A DNA stretch of 64,000 nucleotides from Anaerolineae bacterium (GTDB lineage Bacteria > Chloroflexota > Anaerolineae > 4572-78 > J111), in NCBI GenBank assembly GCA_023151115.1, contig JAKLJP010000003.1, forward strand, positions 1 through 64,000. Reading direction: 5' to 3'. A program made the position numbers and the translations under genes. Shown one piece after another: positions 46,634-56,011 of the stretch. How positions within the stretch are numbered: the first letter of the stretch is position 1; each line of letters starts with the position of its first letter. The notes under the pieces were generated by a model that ran no database searches, was not told where the DNA came from, and saw only the letters and a program-made list of their open reading frames with translations.

Positions 46634-49540
46634 TTATTCTCTGTCTGGCAACCCTTCCGGCACTAGCGTTTCCGACTGCGATATAGTCTTTGAATTGCCA
46701 GCGGTCGAAAGGACCGGTCCGAAGAGGTTGTTGGCCTCACTGCTCTCCCGCACCGCGCCAAAGGTAGTGCTGAAATCTACCGAGTCAACCAGGGCAAACA
46801 CATGCGCCCCTACCGGCAGCGGTGGGGTACTGCTGAACTGCGGGAAGTAAAAGGCGCCGCCGCTGGTTAGGGTTAAGCTCTCGCCGGGATCGAGCGGCAG
46901 GCCCGCCCCCTGGATACCCCAGACCTGACCGCGGCTGGCAATGTCTTGCCAGCGTCTGTTGACCGTTGGCGTCGAAGTTGGGTTGAAATAGACATCCACC
47001 CAGAAAGCACCCACCACCGGCGCATTGCCTTGATTTCTGATAACCAGAGTTACGCCGCTGCTACTAGCGGTCAGGTTGTCAATGACCAAATCGGGGGCTG
47101 TCACAGAATTACGGACAATAAGCGGCAAAAAGATCGGGCTGACCGGTGGGACATCATTATCCAGGTTAACCACAGCCACAGGTCCCGGCGTCCGGTTATC
47201 ATAAAGGGGATCACTGCTGACAGTGGGGCCCATCTGAACTGAGTAATTAATATCGCCATCCAGGTCAAGGTCGTCTACTCCGGTAACGGTGACGGTTTGC
47301 GGCACATTCCAATCCAGCGTAGTAAAGCTCAGATTGAGCGGGCTAACCGTTCCTTCGCTGGCGTCGGTGCTGCTGATGGGTACGGTGACGGTGGCTGTGG
47401 GCTGGCTGGTCAAGCGAATCGTAAAAGTGGCCGTAATTCCGTTCTCGCTGGTATCGCCGCTGATGGCGGAGACAATGAAACCGGCGGTATCGTCGTCCAG
47501 GTTGGTCACATTAACATCGGCGGGATTGGCCCCGGCCCCGTTGTAATCGGGGTCGCTGCTGGTGGGGTTGTTGGTGATGATGCTGTAAGCCTGGTCGCCA
47601 TCGTCCAGATCGTCGTTCACGCCGGTGATGGTGACGGTTTGGGGGCTATTCCAGTCAAGTGTGGTGAAACTGAGCGAGGCCGGGCTGACCGTGCCCTCGG
47701 TTGTGTCTCCATTGGTTAAGGTCAGGGTGACGCCGGCGGTTGGCTCAGTGCTGAGGCGGACGGTAAAGGTGGCTGCACCGCCGGTCTCGGTGGTGGTCAG
47801 GCCGCCGGTGGGGGTGATGGTGAAGCCGGGCACATCATTGTCGTTGACAGTGACGTTGATATTGGCCGGATCGAAGGTGTTGTTGTAGACCGGGTCGGCG
47901 CTGCTGGTTAGCGCGGTTACAATCAAGCAGGGCTGCGGACCATCGGTTACAAAGTCATCCACTGCGGTCACGGTCACGGTGACACCGGTATCCCAGTTAA
48001 GATTGGTCAGGCTAGCCGAGGCCGGGAAGGTACATTCATCGCTGCTGGTAGACAGGCCAATGGTCACGGTGGCCGTGGGCTGGCTGGTCAGGGCGATGGT
48101 GAAGACGCCCGTTGTATTCGGTTCACTGATGGTCAACGAGGTCGGCGTGACGCTGACCCCGGCCGAGTCGTCGTCGAGAATGGTTGTGGCGGCGGGGCTG
48201 CCGGAGATTGTGCTTGTGCCAGAGGCGTTGGTTCCGGTGGGATTGGTCAGGCTGACGCTAACGGTTTCGTTAGGTTCGTCAATGAAGTCGCCCAGAACAC
48301 CCAGGGTAACTTGAGTTTGGGTCACACCGGCCCCAAAGCTAACCGCCCCCCCGGCAGGGGCAACGTTGTTATAATCTACCCCGTTGGTTGCCGTGCCGCC
48401 CAGCGAGAAGTCAACGCTGCTCGACCGGGTGATGTCGCCGGTGCGGGTCAGGGTAAAGCTGAGGGGGGTTGCGCCGGCGTCCCCCTCGGCCACACTGACC
48501 TGACCGGCGGCCAGGGTGTAGGCAATGTCGTTGTCGGTAATATTGGCAGTGACATCGGCAATCGTGGTTCCATCATAGCCGCCGCCGCTGGCACTGTGGC
48601 TGATTGTGCCGGTGTGGTCGCCTTCCACCACAGTATCATCTGTGGCAGTGACGGTGACGGTTTGCGGGTTGAGGGCGGTCGGGTCAGCCTGGAAAACCAA
48701 ACTGGTGAGGGCGTCCAATTGGCTGCCTGGGTTGAAAGCAATGGTCACGGTGGCGGTGGGGACGGTATCCAGCCGGATGGTGTAGGTGTCGGTAGCGCCA
48801 CCTTCGGTGACATTGGTGCTGCCGCCCGATTCGGTTATGGTCACGCCCCGCGTATCGTTGTCGGCAATGGTCAGGGTAGCGGTGGAAGTTGCGCCCAGAG
48901 TATAACCCGAGCCGGCGGCGAGGTTGAATTGGACCGTCTCGCCGTCGTCGTCAACCTGGTCGTCTACCGGCACAACGGTGATGACGCCGCTGCTCTGTCC
49001 GGCGGCGATAGTGAAACTTGATCCGGTCAGGCTGCTGATGTTAGTTCCGGCGGCCAGGCTGTAGTCGGTGGACAAAGTGGCGGTTGAGCCGGTCAAATTG
49101 TAATTAACCGTCAGCCCGCCCACCGGAGCCGGATTATCCAGGGAGATAGTGAAGCTGCCGTTGGTTGGGCCGGTTTCACTGGGCGAGGTTCCGGCAGCGA
49201 TGCTCACAGCGGGCAAATCAAGGGGGGTACAGGTGGGGTCGTTGGCCGCGGGCGTGGTTGGGTCGTCGGTCACAATGGTGGCAAAGTTGGTCCCCGAGAT
49301 AGTCGCCTGGTTGCAGACCTGGGTTGCCCCCGCCGAAAGGGAGGTCGTGATGGCCGCCCGAAAGGTGATGGTCACCACTTTACCCGGCGGTAGGTCGCCG
49401 ATATTGATGACCGGCCCCTGAGCATGGGCAGGCTGCGGCAGGACGAAACTCAGACCAAAAAACAATAGCCCGGTCGTGATAAGGGTCAGAAATGTGATGT
49501 TGATTAGACGGTAAAGTGGAAAAGCTACTGCTTTAGACAT
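46634..49540 (-). CDS. Exported Calx-beta-repeat / CARDB surface protein
   Basis: A 968-residue surface protein. Signal peptide residues 1-41 (LTLITTGLLFFGLSFVLPQP, cleavage after AHA). A short N-terminal domain is followed by about six Calx-beta-like repeats of 95-115 residues, with recurring TATVTIAF, DDGETVQFNLAAGSGY and TATLTIADNDT patterns that would bind calcium. After the repeats comes PIFLPLIVRN, a motif common in Chloroflexota surface proteins, then a CARDB-type domain (PDLVIDNLTASSSGVTLVIR). The end is charged and lacks a sorting signal I know. GGGGGAAATTCTC precedes the ATG. Likely an adhesin or matrix protein. Confidence 0.85.
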   Translation of the reverse strand: MSKAVAFPLYRLINITFLTLITTGLLFFGLSFVLPQPAHAQGPVINIGDLPPGKVVTITFRAAITTSLSAGATQVCNQATISGTNFATIVTDDPTTPAANDPTCTPLDLPAVSIAAGTSPSETGPTNGSFTISLDNPAPVGGLTVNYNLTGSTATLSTDYSLAAGTNISSLTGSSFTIAAGQSSGVITVVPVDDQVDDDGETVQFNLAAGSGYTLGATSTATLTIADNDTRGVTITESGGSTNVTEGGATDTYTIRLDTVPTATVTIAFNPGSQLDALTSLVFQADPTALNPQTVTVTATDDTVVEGDHTGTISHSASGGGYDGTTIADVTANITDNDIAYTLAAGQVSVAEGDAGATPLSFTLTRTGDITRSSSVDFSLGGTATNGVDYNNVAPAGGAVSFGAGVTQTQVTLGVLGDFIDEPNETVSVSLTNPTGTNASGTSTISGSPAATTILDDDSAGVSVTPTSLTISEPNTTGVFTIALTSQPTATVTIGLSTSSDECTFPASASLTNLNWDTGVTVTVTAVDDFVTDGPQPCLIVTALTSSADPVYNNTFDPANINVTVNDNDVPGFTITPTGGLTTTETGGAATFTVRLSTEPTAGVTLTLTNGDTTEGTVSPASLSFTTLDWNSPQTVTITGVNDDLDDGDQAYSIITNNPTSSDPDYNGAGANPADVNVTNLDDDTAGFIVSAISGDTSENGITATFTIRLTSQPTATVTVPISSTDASEGTVSPLNLSFTTLDWNVPQTVTVTGVDDLDLDGDINYSVQMGPTVSSDPLYDNRTPGPVAVVNLDNDVPPVSPIFLPLIVRNSVTAPDLVIDNLTASSSGVTLVIRNQGNAPVVGAFWVDVYFNPTSTPTVNRRWQDIASRGQVWGIQGAGLPLDPGESLTLTSGGAFYFPQFSSTPPLPVGAHVFALVDSVDFSTTFGAVRESSEANNLFGPVLSTAGNSKTISQSETLVPEGLPDRE

Positions 49541-49599
49541 GAGAATTTCCCCCTTTGTCCCCTAGCCTAGCCTAACGGCGCTACTGCGGAAACTCTGGC

Positions 49600-49893
49600 T
49601 CAAGTGAAAATGGCCTCGTAACGCATCCCCATCTGGTCTGGTCCGATGGGCACCAGAAACAAATCAAGCGCGCCCAGGACCTCGTGCTCAAGCGGGTAGA
49701 TACGCTGCGGCAGCACAATCTGCCGGGGACCTCGGAAAATAAGCGAGAAGGCGCGCCGCCGCCCCGGAGCAGCCTCGCCCAATTCGGTCACTTCAATCAA
49801 CTCTGTCTCCAGCGGTTCCATTCCTTCCAGGAGGATGCGGAAGGGCTGGTGCAGATGAGCCGCAAAATCGGCGCTGGTCAATTTATCGAGCAT
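49600..49893 (-). CDS. DUF6916-like protein
   Basis: A 97-residue protein: LTSADFAAHLHQPFRILLEG, ELIEVTELGEAAPGRRRAFS, LIFRGPRQIVLPQRIYPLEH and LFLVPIGPDQMGMRYEAIF. The pattern matches DUF6916, small proteins usually encoded beside microcystin-dependent (tail-collar) protein genes. No signal peptide or membrane helix. GGAAGAGAGC precedes the ATG. It lies between the tail-collar genes and the Calx-beta gene. By analogy it may be a chaperone or cap for the collar proteins; this is a guess. Confidence 0.75.
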   Translation of the reverse strand: MLDKLTSADFAAHLHQPFRILLEGMEPLETELIEVTELGEAAPGRRRAFSLIFRGPRQIVLPQRIYPLEHEVLGALDLFLVPIGPDQMGMRYEAIFT

Positions 49894-49908
49894 GCTCTCT
49901 TCCTTAGT

Positions 49909-49998
49909 GATTGTCCAAAAATAAGTTCCCCCAAGTTCCTACGAGTTCCCAGGGAACTACCTTAAGGGGCCTTCGGCTCAAGGAACTCGTAGGAATTC
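49909..49998. repeat. Decamer-type AGTTCCTACG palindromic repeat
   Basis: AAGTTCCTACGAGTTCCCAG and the distal AAGGAACTCGTAGGAATTC pair. It starts with GATTGTCCAAAAATAAG, whose complement (CTTATTTTTGGACAGTC) stands next to the relative at 33888, so the whole block is shared, inverted, between both sites. Confidence 0.88.
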
Positions 49999-50079
49999 AA
50001 AACCGGAAGTAAATTTTAGACGTTTACTTACCACCCCTCAAGGGTTTTCGCCAAGCGCCCTTTCAGGGTCTAAACACAC

Positions 50080-50604
50080 CTAAGTTCGGGGAGGAAAGAC
50101 CCCCTGCAAAGCGATACAGAAATAAAAGGTAAGGTAGGGCTGCAAGTTGTTATGCGGCGCATCGCCGCCCACCGGCGCGAGAGCCTCCGGCGCTAACTGG
50201 ACAATATTCTGGTTGGTCACAGTTTGGTACAACGAGGCTCCCACCGATCGGGCTAAGGCTTCGCCGGCCGGGGCCGAATCTTCACCCGGTTGGCCAGTGG
50301 CGTTGAGCGCGTGGCTGTGGGTCGGAATCTCCGACTCGAGCAGCGTGACCGTCTCGCTGCCCCCTGTCTCGCCCAGATCATGCAGGGATAGCCCGGGACC
50401 CTGGCCCGGATGCATGGGAGCCCGGCCTTGCAGATCGGGTAGGGCAAAGTTGCTGTTGCCATTACCGCCATAGGTGGTGCCCAGCAGCGAGAACAGGGCC
50501 GTGTTTTGAGACAACGGCAGCAACTGGCCGTCACACCAGGCCCAGCCTCTGGGCGCAAAATTGAAAGGGAAAATACGAATTTCGGCGACAAAAGGATCGG
50601 CCAT
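50080..50604 (-). CDS. Tail-collar (microcystin-dependent/MdpB-like) protein, paralogue 3
   Basis: A 174-residue phage-tail-collar-domain protein: VAEIRIFPFNFAPRGWAWCD, GQLLPLSQNTALFSLLGTTY, GGNGNSNFALPDLQGRAPMH, ETGGSETVTLLESEIPTHSH, and a C-terminus of LQPYLTFYFCIALQGVFPPR. The ATG at 50604 follows TAGGAGATATATC; the frame above it overlaps the previous paralogue. No signal peptide. In phages these domains form the base of tail fibres; the bacterial set is chromosomal here, with no other phage genes nearby. Confidence 0.87.
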   Translation of the reverse strand: MADPFVAEIRIFPFNFAPRGWAWCDGQLLPLSQNTALFSLLGTTYGGNGNSNFALPDLQGRAPMHPGQGPGLSLHDLGETGGSETVTLLESEIPTHSHALNATGQPGEDSAPAGEALARSVGASLYQTVTNQNIVQLAPEALAPVGGDAPHNNLQPYLTFYFCIALQGVFPPRT

Positions 50605-50614
50605 GATATATCTC

Positions 50615-51118
50615 CTACGTTGGCGACGGGAAGATCCCGAAGAGTGAAATGATAAAATTGATACACAAATACGGCTGGAAATTGGTGTGCGGCTGGCTGC
50701 CCCCAACCGACGTCACCGCGTTCGGGCTAAAGGGTGTACTGGCCGATGCGGCGAAATAGGGCGTGTAGCTGGGCGTCTGCGCTAACACACTCCCGGCCGC
50801 ATTGGCGGTCGAGGCGTTGTTGGCAGAGGCCAGCAGCGGGTGGCTGTGGGCCGGGATCTGGCTAACGGTCAGCGTGATCTCCTCGGCTCCCCCCGTTTCC
50901 GCCAGGATGAAGCCGTTGCCCTGGTGAACGGGAATGCGCCCCCGCAAATCGGGCAGGGCAAAGGTGCTTTGTCCATCCCCACCATAAGTTGTGCCGATCA
51001 ATTGGAACAGCGTCTCATTCTCCGAAATGGGTAGGAGTTGGCCTTCGCAAAACATCCAGCCGGCGGGGGCAAAGTTGCCGGCAAACATTCTAATTTCACC
51101 CACATAAGGTTGCGCCAT
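50615..51118 (-). CDS. Tail-collar protein, paralogue 2
   Basis: A 167-residue paralogue: VGEIRMFAGNFAPAGWMFCE, GQLLPISENETLFQLIGTTY, GGDGQSTFALPDLRGRIPVH, ETGGAEEITLTVSQIPAHSH, and ending INFIISLFGIFPSPT. AAGGAGAAACCC precedes the ATG, and the next paralogue starts 10 bases after its stop. Compared with its two neighbours the middle loop (residues about 95-140) is the divergent, Ala/Ser/Thr-rich part, as expected for a variable tip. Confidence 0.88.
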   Translation of the reverse strand: MAQPYVGEIRMFAGNFAPAGWMFCEGQLLPISENETLFQLIGTTYGGDGQSTFALPDLRGRIPVHQGNGFILAETGGAEEITLTVSQIPAHSHPLLASANNASTANAAGSVLAQTPSYTPYFAASASTPFSPNAVTSVGGSQPHTNFQPYLCINFIISLFGIFPSPT

Positions 51119-51128
51119 GGGTTTCTCC

Positions 51129-51629
51129 TTAGTTTGGTGAGGGGAAGATGCCCTGGAGGGCGATACAAAAACTTAGGGTTAGAAATGGCTGCATATTGAG
51201 ATGCGCCTGGCTGCCGCCCACATTGGCGATGGAACTGGGAGTCAGCGCCACCAGCCCATCGGCAGGCCGGTACGACGAATTCAAGGGACTCGCCAGCAGA
51301 TTACCGGCCGGAGTGGGCGTGTTGCCGGCGGCGGACGAGGCGTTGACCATATGGCTGTGCTGCGGCAGCTCGCTGATGGACAGCGTATGCGCCTGCTCGC
51401 CGCCGCGCTCACCCAGGGTGTGTCCCCTGCCGACGTGGATTGGGGTTCGCGCTCGTAAGTCCGGCAGGGCGAAGTTAACCCGCCCATCCCCACCAAAGGT
51501 GGTGCCTAACAGGGAAAAAAGGGCCTGGTTCTGGTTGATCGGCAGGAGCTGACCGTTGCACAAGGCCCAGCCAATTGGCGCAAACTCAAAGCTCATGATC
51601 CTGATTTCCGATAAAAATGGTTCTGCCAT
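51129..51629 (-). CDS. Tail-collar protein, paralogue 1
   Basis: A 166-residue paralogue, first of the three: LSEIRIMSFEFAPIGWALCN, GQLLPINQNQALFSLLGTTF, GGDGRVNFALPDLRARTPIH, ERGGEQAHTLSISELPQHSH, ending LSFCIALQGIFPSPN. AAGGAGGTCTT precedes the ATG. All three keep the Gly-Gly-Asp/Asn-Gly and HSH positions. The triplet is transcribed as one unit after the beta-helix protein gene and before the DUF6916-like gene. Confidence 0.88.
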   Translation of the reverse strand: MAEPFLSEIRIMSFEFAPIGWALCNGQLLPINQNQALFSLLGTTFGGDGRVNFALPDLRARTPIHVGRGHTLGERGGEQAHTLSISELPQHSHMVNASSAAGNTPTPAGNLLASPLNSSYRPADGLVALTPSSIANVGGSQAHLNMQPFLTLSFCIALQGIFPSPN

Positions 51630-51679
51630 AAGACCTCCTTATTGTTTTATGGGTTGATAGAATGATATAGCATCGCCAA

Positions 51680-51752
51680 AAAAACCTCGCCTGAAACAGA
51701 GTTTCAAGCTCACTCTTGCTCCCAAACCAGAGCTTGGGAGCAAGAGAAAACA
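51680..51752. repeat. CTTGCTCCCAAACCAG hairpin
   Basis: CTCTTGCTCCCAA pairs with TTGGGAGCAAGAG (51712-51748 region), between the beta-helix gene and the first tail-collar gene. A diverged relative (CTCGTTCCCAAACTCCAG) is at 56680. Confidence 0.65.
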
Positions 51753-54700
51753 CTAGGGGATACTAGAGCAAAAGCCTGCGGCAACCGTGGTAATGGTGCC
51801 GAAAGTAGTGATCCTGTTACTGGGGATACCAGGGTTGCCTGCGGCCAGGCCGGCTGCTCCACCTTCAAGTCTATGAACGGCGGTGTTGCCTTGGCTGACG
51901 CTCAACAAGCAGGGGGTCTCAGCCCCACCTAAGGTACAGTTCACAGCGCCGGGGTGCGTGGCCGTATTGCCTGTAATCCGTGAGCACCCCGTGCTGGCAT
52001 TGCGAACTCGCACCCGAATGGCGTCGAGCGCCCCGCCGAGCACGGATACAGTGTTATCTGTAACCGCAATTTGACAGAATCCGGTAGCGCCGGCGTTTTG
52101 TCCGGCATCAAGTTGAATACCAAAATCCAGTCCAACATTACTCACCGTGTTATTATCAACGTTGACATTGAGGGTTGAGTTGGTGGCCTGAACTAACCGA
52201 ATACCAATACCACTGACTCCGGCTCCTCGATTGATAACTCGATTGTTCCTGACCTGCCCGTTCATCGTCGAGGTATTGCCGGCAAAAACATTGATACCCG
52301 TGTTCAGCAGCGATTGATCGGTGCTGCCGTCGGGCGTGCCCACTCTGTTATTATCTATATCGTACGTGACCTGGCCGGAACTGTCGGCTGTAATATTAAT
52401 GCCAATATTGCCGTCGTTAGGCGATCCCCGCGTGATAATATTGTTTGAGACCGTGATGTTGAGTTGAGAAGTGCCGCTGCCGTTGCAGTTGATCGTATCC
52501 GTTCGATTACCGCTGAAATTGTTGTTGTTGACAACAACCGTCATATTGGCCGAGCTGCGCGACTCGCAACGAAACCCAATGTTACCAGAGACGGAGCTGT
52601 TGTTTTGAATGTTATTGTTCGAGATATTAAACGAGGTGAGCGCCGTGCTGCTGCTGTTCTCAACCCGCACATTGTCTTCAATCGCGCCGCTAATGACCGA
52701 TTCAAAGATCGAATTTGAACCACCAAAGACATTATCGAAGATCACGCTTCCTTCGCGGGTGGGTGTGTCATCGCCGTTAGCCCCGTTGACGGTACTGTAT
52801 TGCAGCACAAAGTTGGTGATATTGGTACCACGGATGCCGTAATTCTGGTGATCGTTCAATTGCATACGGCGTAGAGTGATACCCGAGGCGTTGTTCAGAA
52901 AAACGCCGGCGCCGACGGTACCGCTGCCATTGCTGCCCCCGTCATTCTTATTGGCAATGACGCCGCCGCTGCCATTGCCTCCCCTGTTTGTATTTGTGCC
53001 ATCGCCGTTAACGGTGAAGCTACCATTTGTGTCTTGAATAATGATGCCTGTGGCAGACCCGCCACTCGACGTCACCGAAGTCAGCGTCATACCGAGTGTT
53101 GTCAATCCGGCAGGGCCATCAAGGTTGATGGCCGTCGCGGTGCCTGTGTCCACCGCTCCCGAGGTGCTGTTGAGTGTCCCATCGGCGTTGGTAGCGACGA
53201 TCCCCTGAGCATTGTTGGTAAAGATGCTGACATTGCCCAGGCTGTAAGTCCCTGTTCCGCCCGTGATGGTCACAGCCTGGTTGGTCATGCGGCTGCCACT
53301 TGTACCCAGCGTCAAGTTGGCAAAGCTGACATTGCCATTGGCATTGTTGATATTGACCCCGGTGCTACTGGCTCCGCCGGTCACTGTGCCGGTGGTAAAG
53401 TTGATTGCGCCACCGGTACTATTTTGCACCTCAACCACGCGCTGGGCATTGTTTTGCGTAACGTTGCCAGCGTAGGTGATGGTGGCGTTGCCGCCGTTAA
53501 CATTGAAGGCTGTACCCGTCGCCCCACTTAATGCCCCGCTGCCCAGGTTGGCCGTGCCGCTCACGCTGACCAGGTTGACGTTGTTTGCGCCGCTGGTGGA
53601 GGTGACGCCATTGAAGGTGGCGTTGAGCGTGCCGTTATTCAGGTCCAGGGCGCGGCCGGCCCCGGTGAGGGTGGTGTCAAGAACGGTCAGCGTGCCGAAG
53701 TTCGTGCCACTGATATCGTTAGCCGTCGTGTCGCCGACGGTCAGGCCGCGAATGGTGTTGCCGCTGCCCAGAGCGATCGCGGTCGCTGCACTGTTCAGCA
53801 GCACAACCGTGCCGTTGCCGCTGTTGGTGACAGGCAGAGGAAAGCTGTCGGCGGGGACGGTCAGCCCGGTGGCCGCCGCCAGAGTAACCGTTGCATCCTG
53901 GCCGATGAGTCGCTGCCCGTTGAGCAGAGTGACTCCGCCGGTGTAGGCGGTGGCGCTCTCGTGCAAGAAGATATGGTCGTTAGCTGCCGGGTTGTTACCT
54001 GCGCCATCGTTATCAGCCTGGAAGTCGGCCAGGGTATTGTAGGGTGTATTCAACCGGCCATCACCGCCTCCGCCGGCGTTATTGTTAACGAACCAGATCA
54101 TCCCGGCGACGGTCAAATTGACGGTGGCGGTATCACTGCCGGCGGCATTGCCAATGGTGTAGGTGAAGCTGTCGCTGCCCTCAAAGCCGGCCGGCGGGGT
54201 GTAGCTAAAGGTACCGGTCGAGGTAATGACACCCACCGTGCCGCCCTGGGCGCTGGTCGCGCCGAAGGCGGTGATAGTCAGCCCTGGCCCCTGGTCGTTG
54301 GTCAGGAGGCTGAAATTGGTGCTATTAGTCGTGCTGATCCCGACATTGCCGATGATCTGGGGCGCGTAGGTATCGTCAATCGCGTCGGGGGCTACGCCGA
54401 AGGTGAAGCTGTAATCGGCAAGCATGTTATCGGGTGGATCGTTGGCGTCCACGTCGCTAATCTGACCGGCCAGCACGGTGACCGCGCAAACCACGCCGGG
54501 CGGCAGATTGGCGGTCGGGTTGAGCACGGCGCTGGTCGAAGGGGACGTGCTGGCCAGGCTGAAGGCTACGGGTGAACCGCTGGGGCAGGCTAAGGTGAAG
54601 GACGAAGCATTATAGGCGACGCTCTCGCTGAAGGTGACGGTGATATTGGTCGTCGCCGTTATCCCGGTGGCCCCGCTGATGGGACTGGTGCTGATCACAC

Positions 54701-55439
54701 TGGGCGGGGCATCCACCATCAGGCTGACCAAGCCATCGCCAGGGCCAACCGGATTTTGCAGACGGTAGAAGAAGGTAAAGACGCCTTGAAAACCAACCGC
54801 CGGGGTGAAGTCGAAGCTGCCATTGGCGTTGACCGTCAACGAACCGCCCGCCGGAATGGGTACGGTGCTGCCCGCTGCGTTGGTGGTAACCGCACCACCC
54901 AACGAGCCGCCGCCGAAGGAGGTGATACCCGACACCGCCGGGTTAAGGCCGGGGTAGTCGTTGGCGAAGGTGTCGGTCAGGCCATCAGGCACGGTGAGGG
55001 TAAGCGGATTGGTGATGGCGTTGTAGTTATCGTCAAAAGCGATGGGCGAGATACTGACCAGACCCACCTGGCCGGTGTTAGGGTCCAGGGTATCACTAAA
55101 GATGACGCCGGTATTGGTTGTTACGCCATTATTAGTGATAACGATGGTGTAAGAGAGCACATCGCCGGGGTCGGCCTGGTTGTCGCCATCGCCGTCGGTG
55201 GCCAGGGTGTAGCTTTTGGTGGCGGTGATGGCGAGGGAGGGCACTAAGGGAACTGATAGGAACTTGGAGGGGCTGGAGGGGATTATCAATTCCCCTGAGT
55301 TTCCCGGAGTTCCTCTGAGTTCTTCTGAGTTCCTTCCAGTTCCAGCATAGACCGGCCAGACCCACCAGAGGGTCAGGACAGCCAGCCAGACAACAACGAG
55401 ATATTTGCTGAACAGGCGAACTTGGGGGGTGTTAGTCAT
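51753..55439 (-). CDS. Giant exported right-handed beta-helix surface protein
   Basis: A 1228-residue protein with an N-terminal signal (residues 10-32, LFSKYLVVVWLAVLTLWWVW, cleavage near VYA). Domains in order: a repeat-derived linker (about 33-65), a DUF11-like domain (YTLATDGDGDNQADPGDVLS, YTIVITNNGVTTNTGVIFSD), a Big_5-type Ig domain (PPSVISTSPISGATGITATT), a cadherin-like domain with GSDSFTYTIGNAAGSDTATV, and from about residue 465 a long parallel beta-helix of Asn/Ser/Thr/Gly-rich coils. GGAGAAGCGGAT precedes the ATG. Probably an adhesin or part of a surface fibre; first gene of the appendage locus. Confidence 0.85.
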   Translation of the reverse strand: MTNTPQVRLFSKYLVVVWLAVLTLWWVWPVYAGTGRNSEELRGTPGNSGELIIPSSPSKFLSVPLVPSLAITATKSYTLATDGDGDNQADPGDVLSYTIVITNNGVTTNTGVIFSDTLDPNTGQVGLVSISPIAFDDNYNAITNPLTLTVPDGLTDTFANDYPGLNPAVSGITSFGGGSLGGAVTTNAAGSTVPIPAGGSLTVNANGSFDFTPAVGFQGVFTFFYRLQNPVGPGDGLVSLMVDAPPSVISTSPISGATGITATTNITVTFSESVAYNASSFTLACPSGSPVAFSLASTSPSTSAVLNPTANLPPGVVCAVTVLAGQISDVDANDPPDNMLADYSFTFGVAPDAIDDTYAPQIIGNVGISTTNSTNFSLLTNDQGPGLTITAFGATSAQGGTVGVITSTGTFSYTPPAGFEGSDSFTYTIGNAAGSDTATVNLTVAGMIWFVNNNAGGGGDGRLNTPYNTLADFQADNDGAGNNPAANDHIFLHESATAYTGGVTLLNGQRLIGQDATVTLAAATGLTVPADSFPLPVTNSGNGTVVLLNSAATAIALGSGNTIRGLTVGDTTANDISGTNFGTLTVLDTTLTGAGRALDLNNGTLNATFNGVTSTSGANNVNLVSVSGTANLGSGALSGATGTAFNVNGGNATITYAGNVTQNNAQRVVEVQNSTGGAINFTTGTVTGGASSTGVNINNANGNVSFANLTLGTSGSRMTNQAVTITGGTGTYSLGNVSIFTNNAQGIVATNADGTLNSTSGAVDTGTATAINLDGPAGLTTLGMTLTSVTSSGGSATGIIIQDTNGSFTVNGDGTNTNRGGNGSGGVIANKNDGGSNGSGTVGAGVFLNNASGITLRRMQLNDHQNYGIRGTNITNFVLQYSTVNGANGDDTPTREGSVIFDNVFGGSNSIFESVISGAIEDNVRVENSSSTALTSFNISNNNIQNNSSVSGNIGFRCESRSSANMTVVVNNNNFSGNRTDTINCNGSGTSQLNITVSNNIITRGSPNDGNIGINITADSSGQVTYDIDNNRVGTPDGSTDQSLLNTGINVFAGNTSTMNGQVRNNRVINRGAGVSGIGIRLVQATNSTLNVNVDNNTVSNVGLDFGIQLDAGQNAGATGFCQIAVTDNTVSVLGGALDAIRVRVRNASTGCSRITGNTATHPGAVNCTLGGAETPCLLSVSQGNTAVHRLEGGAAGLAAGNPGIPSNRITTFGTITTVAAGFCSSIP
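55226..55345. repeat. Decamer-type AGTTCC repeat, in frame
   Basis: AGGGAACTGATAGGAACTTG pairs with GAGTTCCTCT, GAGTTCTTCT, GAGTTCCTTC. It is translated as NSEELRGTPGNSGELI and IPSSPSKFLSVPLVPS just after the signal peptide of the beta-helix protein. Confidence 0.88.
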
Positions 55440-55485
55440 ATCCGCTTCTCCTTTGCGGCCGGTGATAGAAGTCTGGGTTGTTTAT

Positions 55486-55965
55486 TCAAGGCGAACTCGG
55501 CGTCCATTTCAGAAAGAAGTAGACGCCCTTATCCAGCGTCTTGACAAACCCCAAGCGTTCATACAGGCGCAAGGCTTGATTAAATTTCTCTACATGGATG
55601 GTGACCGCCTGCCCTGCCTGGGCCGCTTCGGCCAGCAGGTCTTTGAGTAAGGCAGTGCCAATCCCACTATTACGAAATTGTGACAGAAGGGCAATATCAA
55701 TAATGCGGATTTCATGACTCCAGCGGGCCAGGTAGAGCCGGCCGATGGGCTGTCCGTTGAGCAGAATAATCTGAAAGTTGGCTCCAGCATACACATCCTG
55801 GTAGTACTGATGCTGAGCATTGAATTGCATACGCAAAAAGGCTTTCTTCTGGTCTTCTGTCCAGTCTACCAGGGCCATTTCCTCGGCCCTGGTACTGGCA
55901 TAAACCTCATAGAGAAAGCTTTCATCATCGGGACCGATTGGCCGAAAGGTTAAAGCTTGATGCAT
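55486..55965 (-). CDS. GNAT-family N-acetyltransferase
   Basis: A 159-residue acetyl-CoA-dependent transferase. It begins LTFRPIGPDDESFLYEVYAS. The acetyl-CoA loop is SQFRNSGIGTALLKDLLAEA (the R/QxxGxG/A motif), and the C-terminal strand-helix is NQALRLYERLGFVKT. A ligand-facing insert (RMQFNAQHQYYQDVYAGANF) resembles GNATs encoded near tail-collar genes in other genomes; this is from memory and should be treated as tentative. It lies upstream of the beta-helix gene on the same strand. Substrate unknown. Cytoplasmic. Confidence 0.87.
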   Translation of the reverse strand: MHQALTFRPIGPDDESFLYEVYASTRAEEMALVDWTEDQKKAFLRMQFNAQHQYYQDVYAGANFQIILLNGQPIGRLYLARWSHEIRIIDIALLSQFRNSGIGTALLKDLLAEAAQAGQAVTIHVEKFNQALRLYERLGFVKTLDKGVYFFLKWTPSSP

Positions 55966-56011
55966 CTCTGCCCAAAAAGCTCTAATATTTGGTAACTCTT
56001 CGCTACGATGA

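Noticed and set aside
50080..51629. Prophage
   Set aside because: Only tail-collar-domain proteins occur; there is no integrase, capsid, portal or lysis gene nearby.
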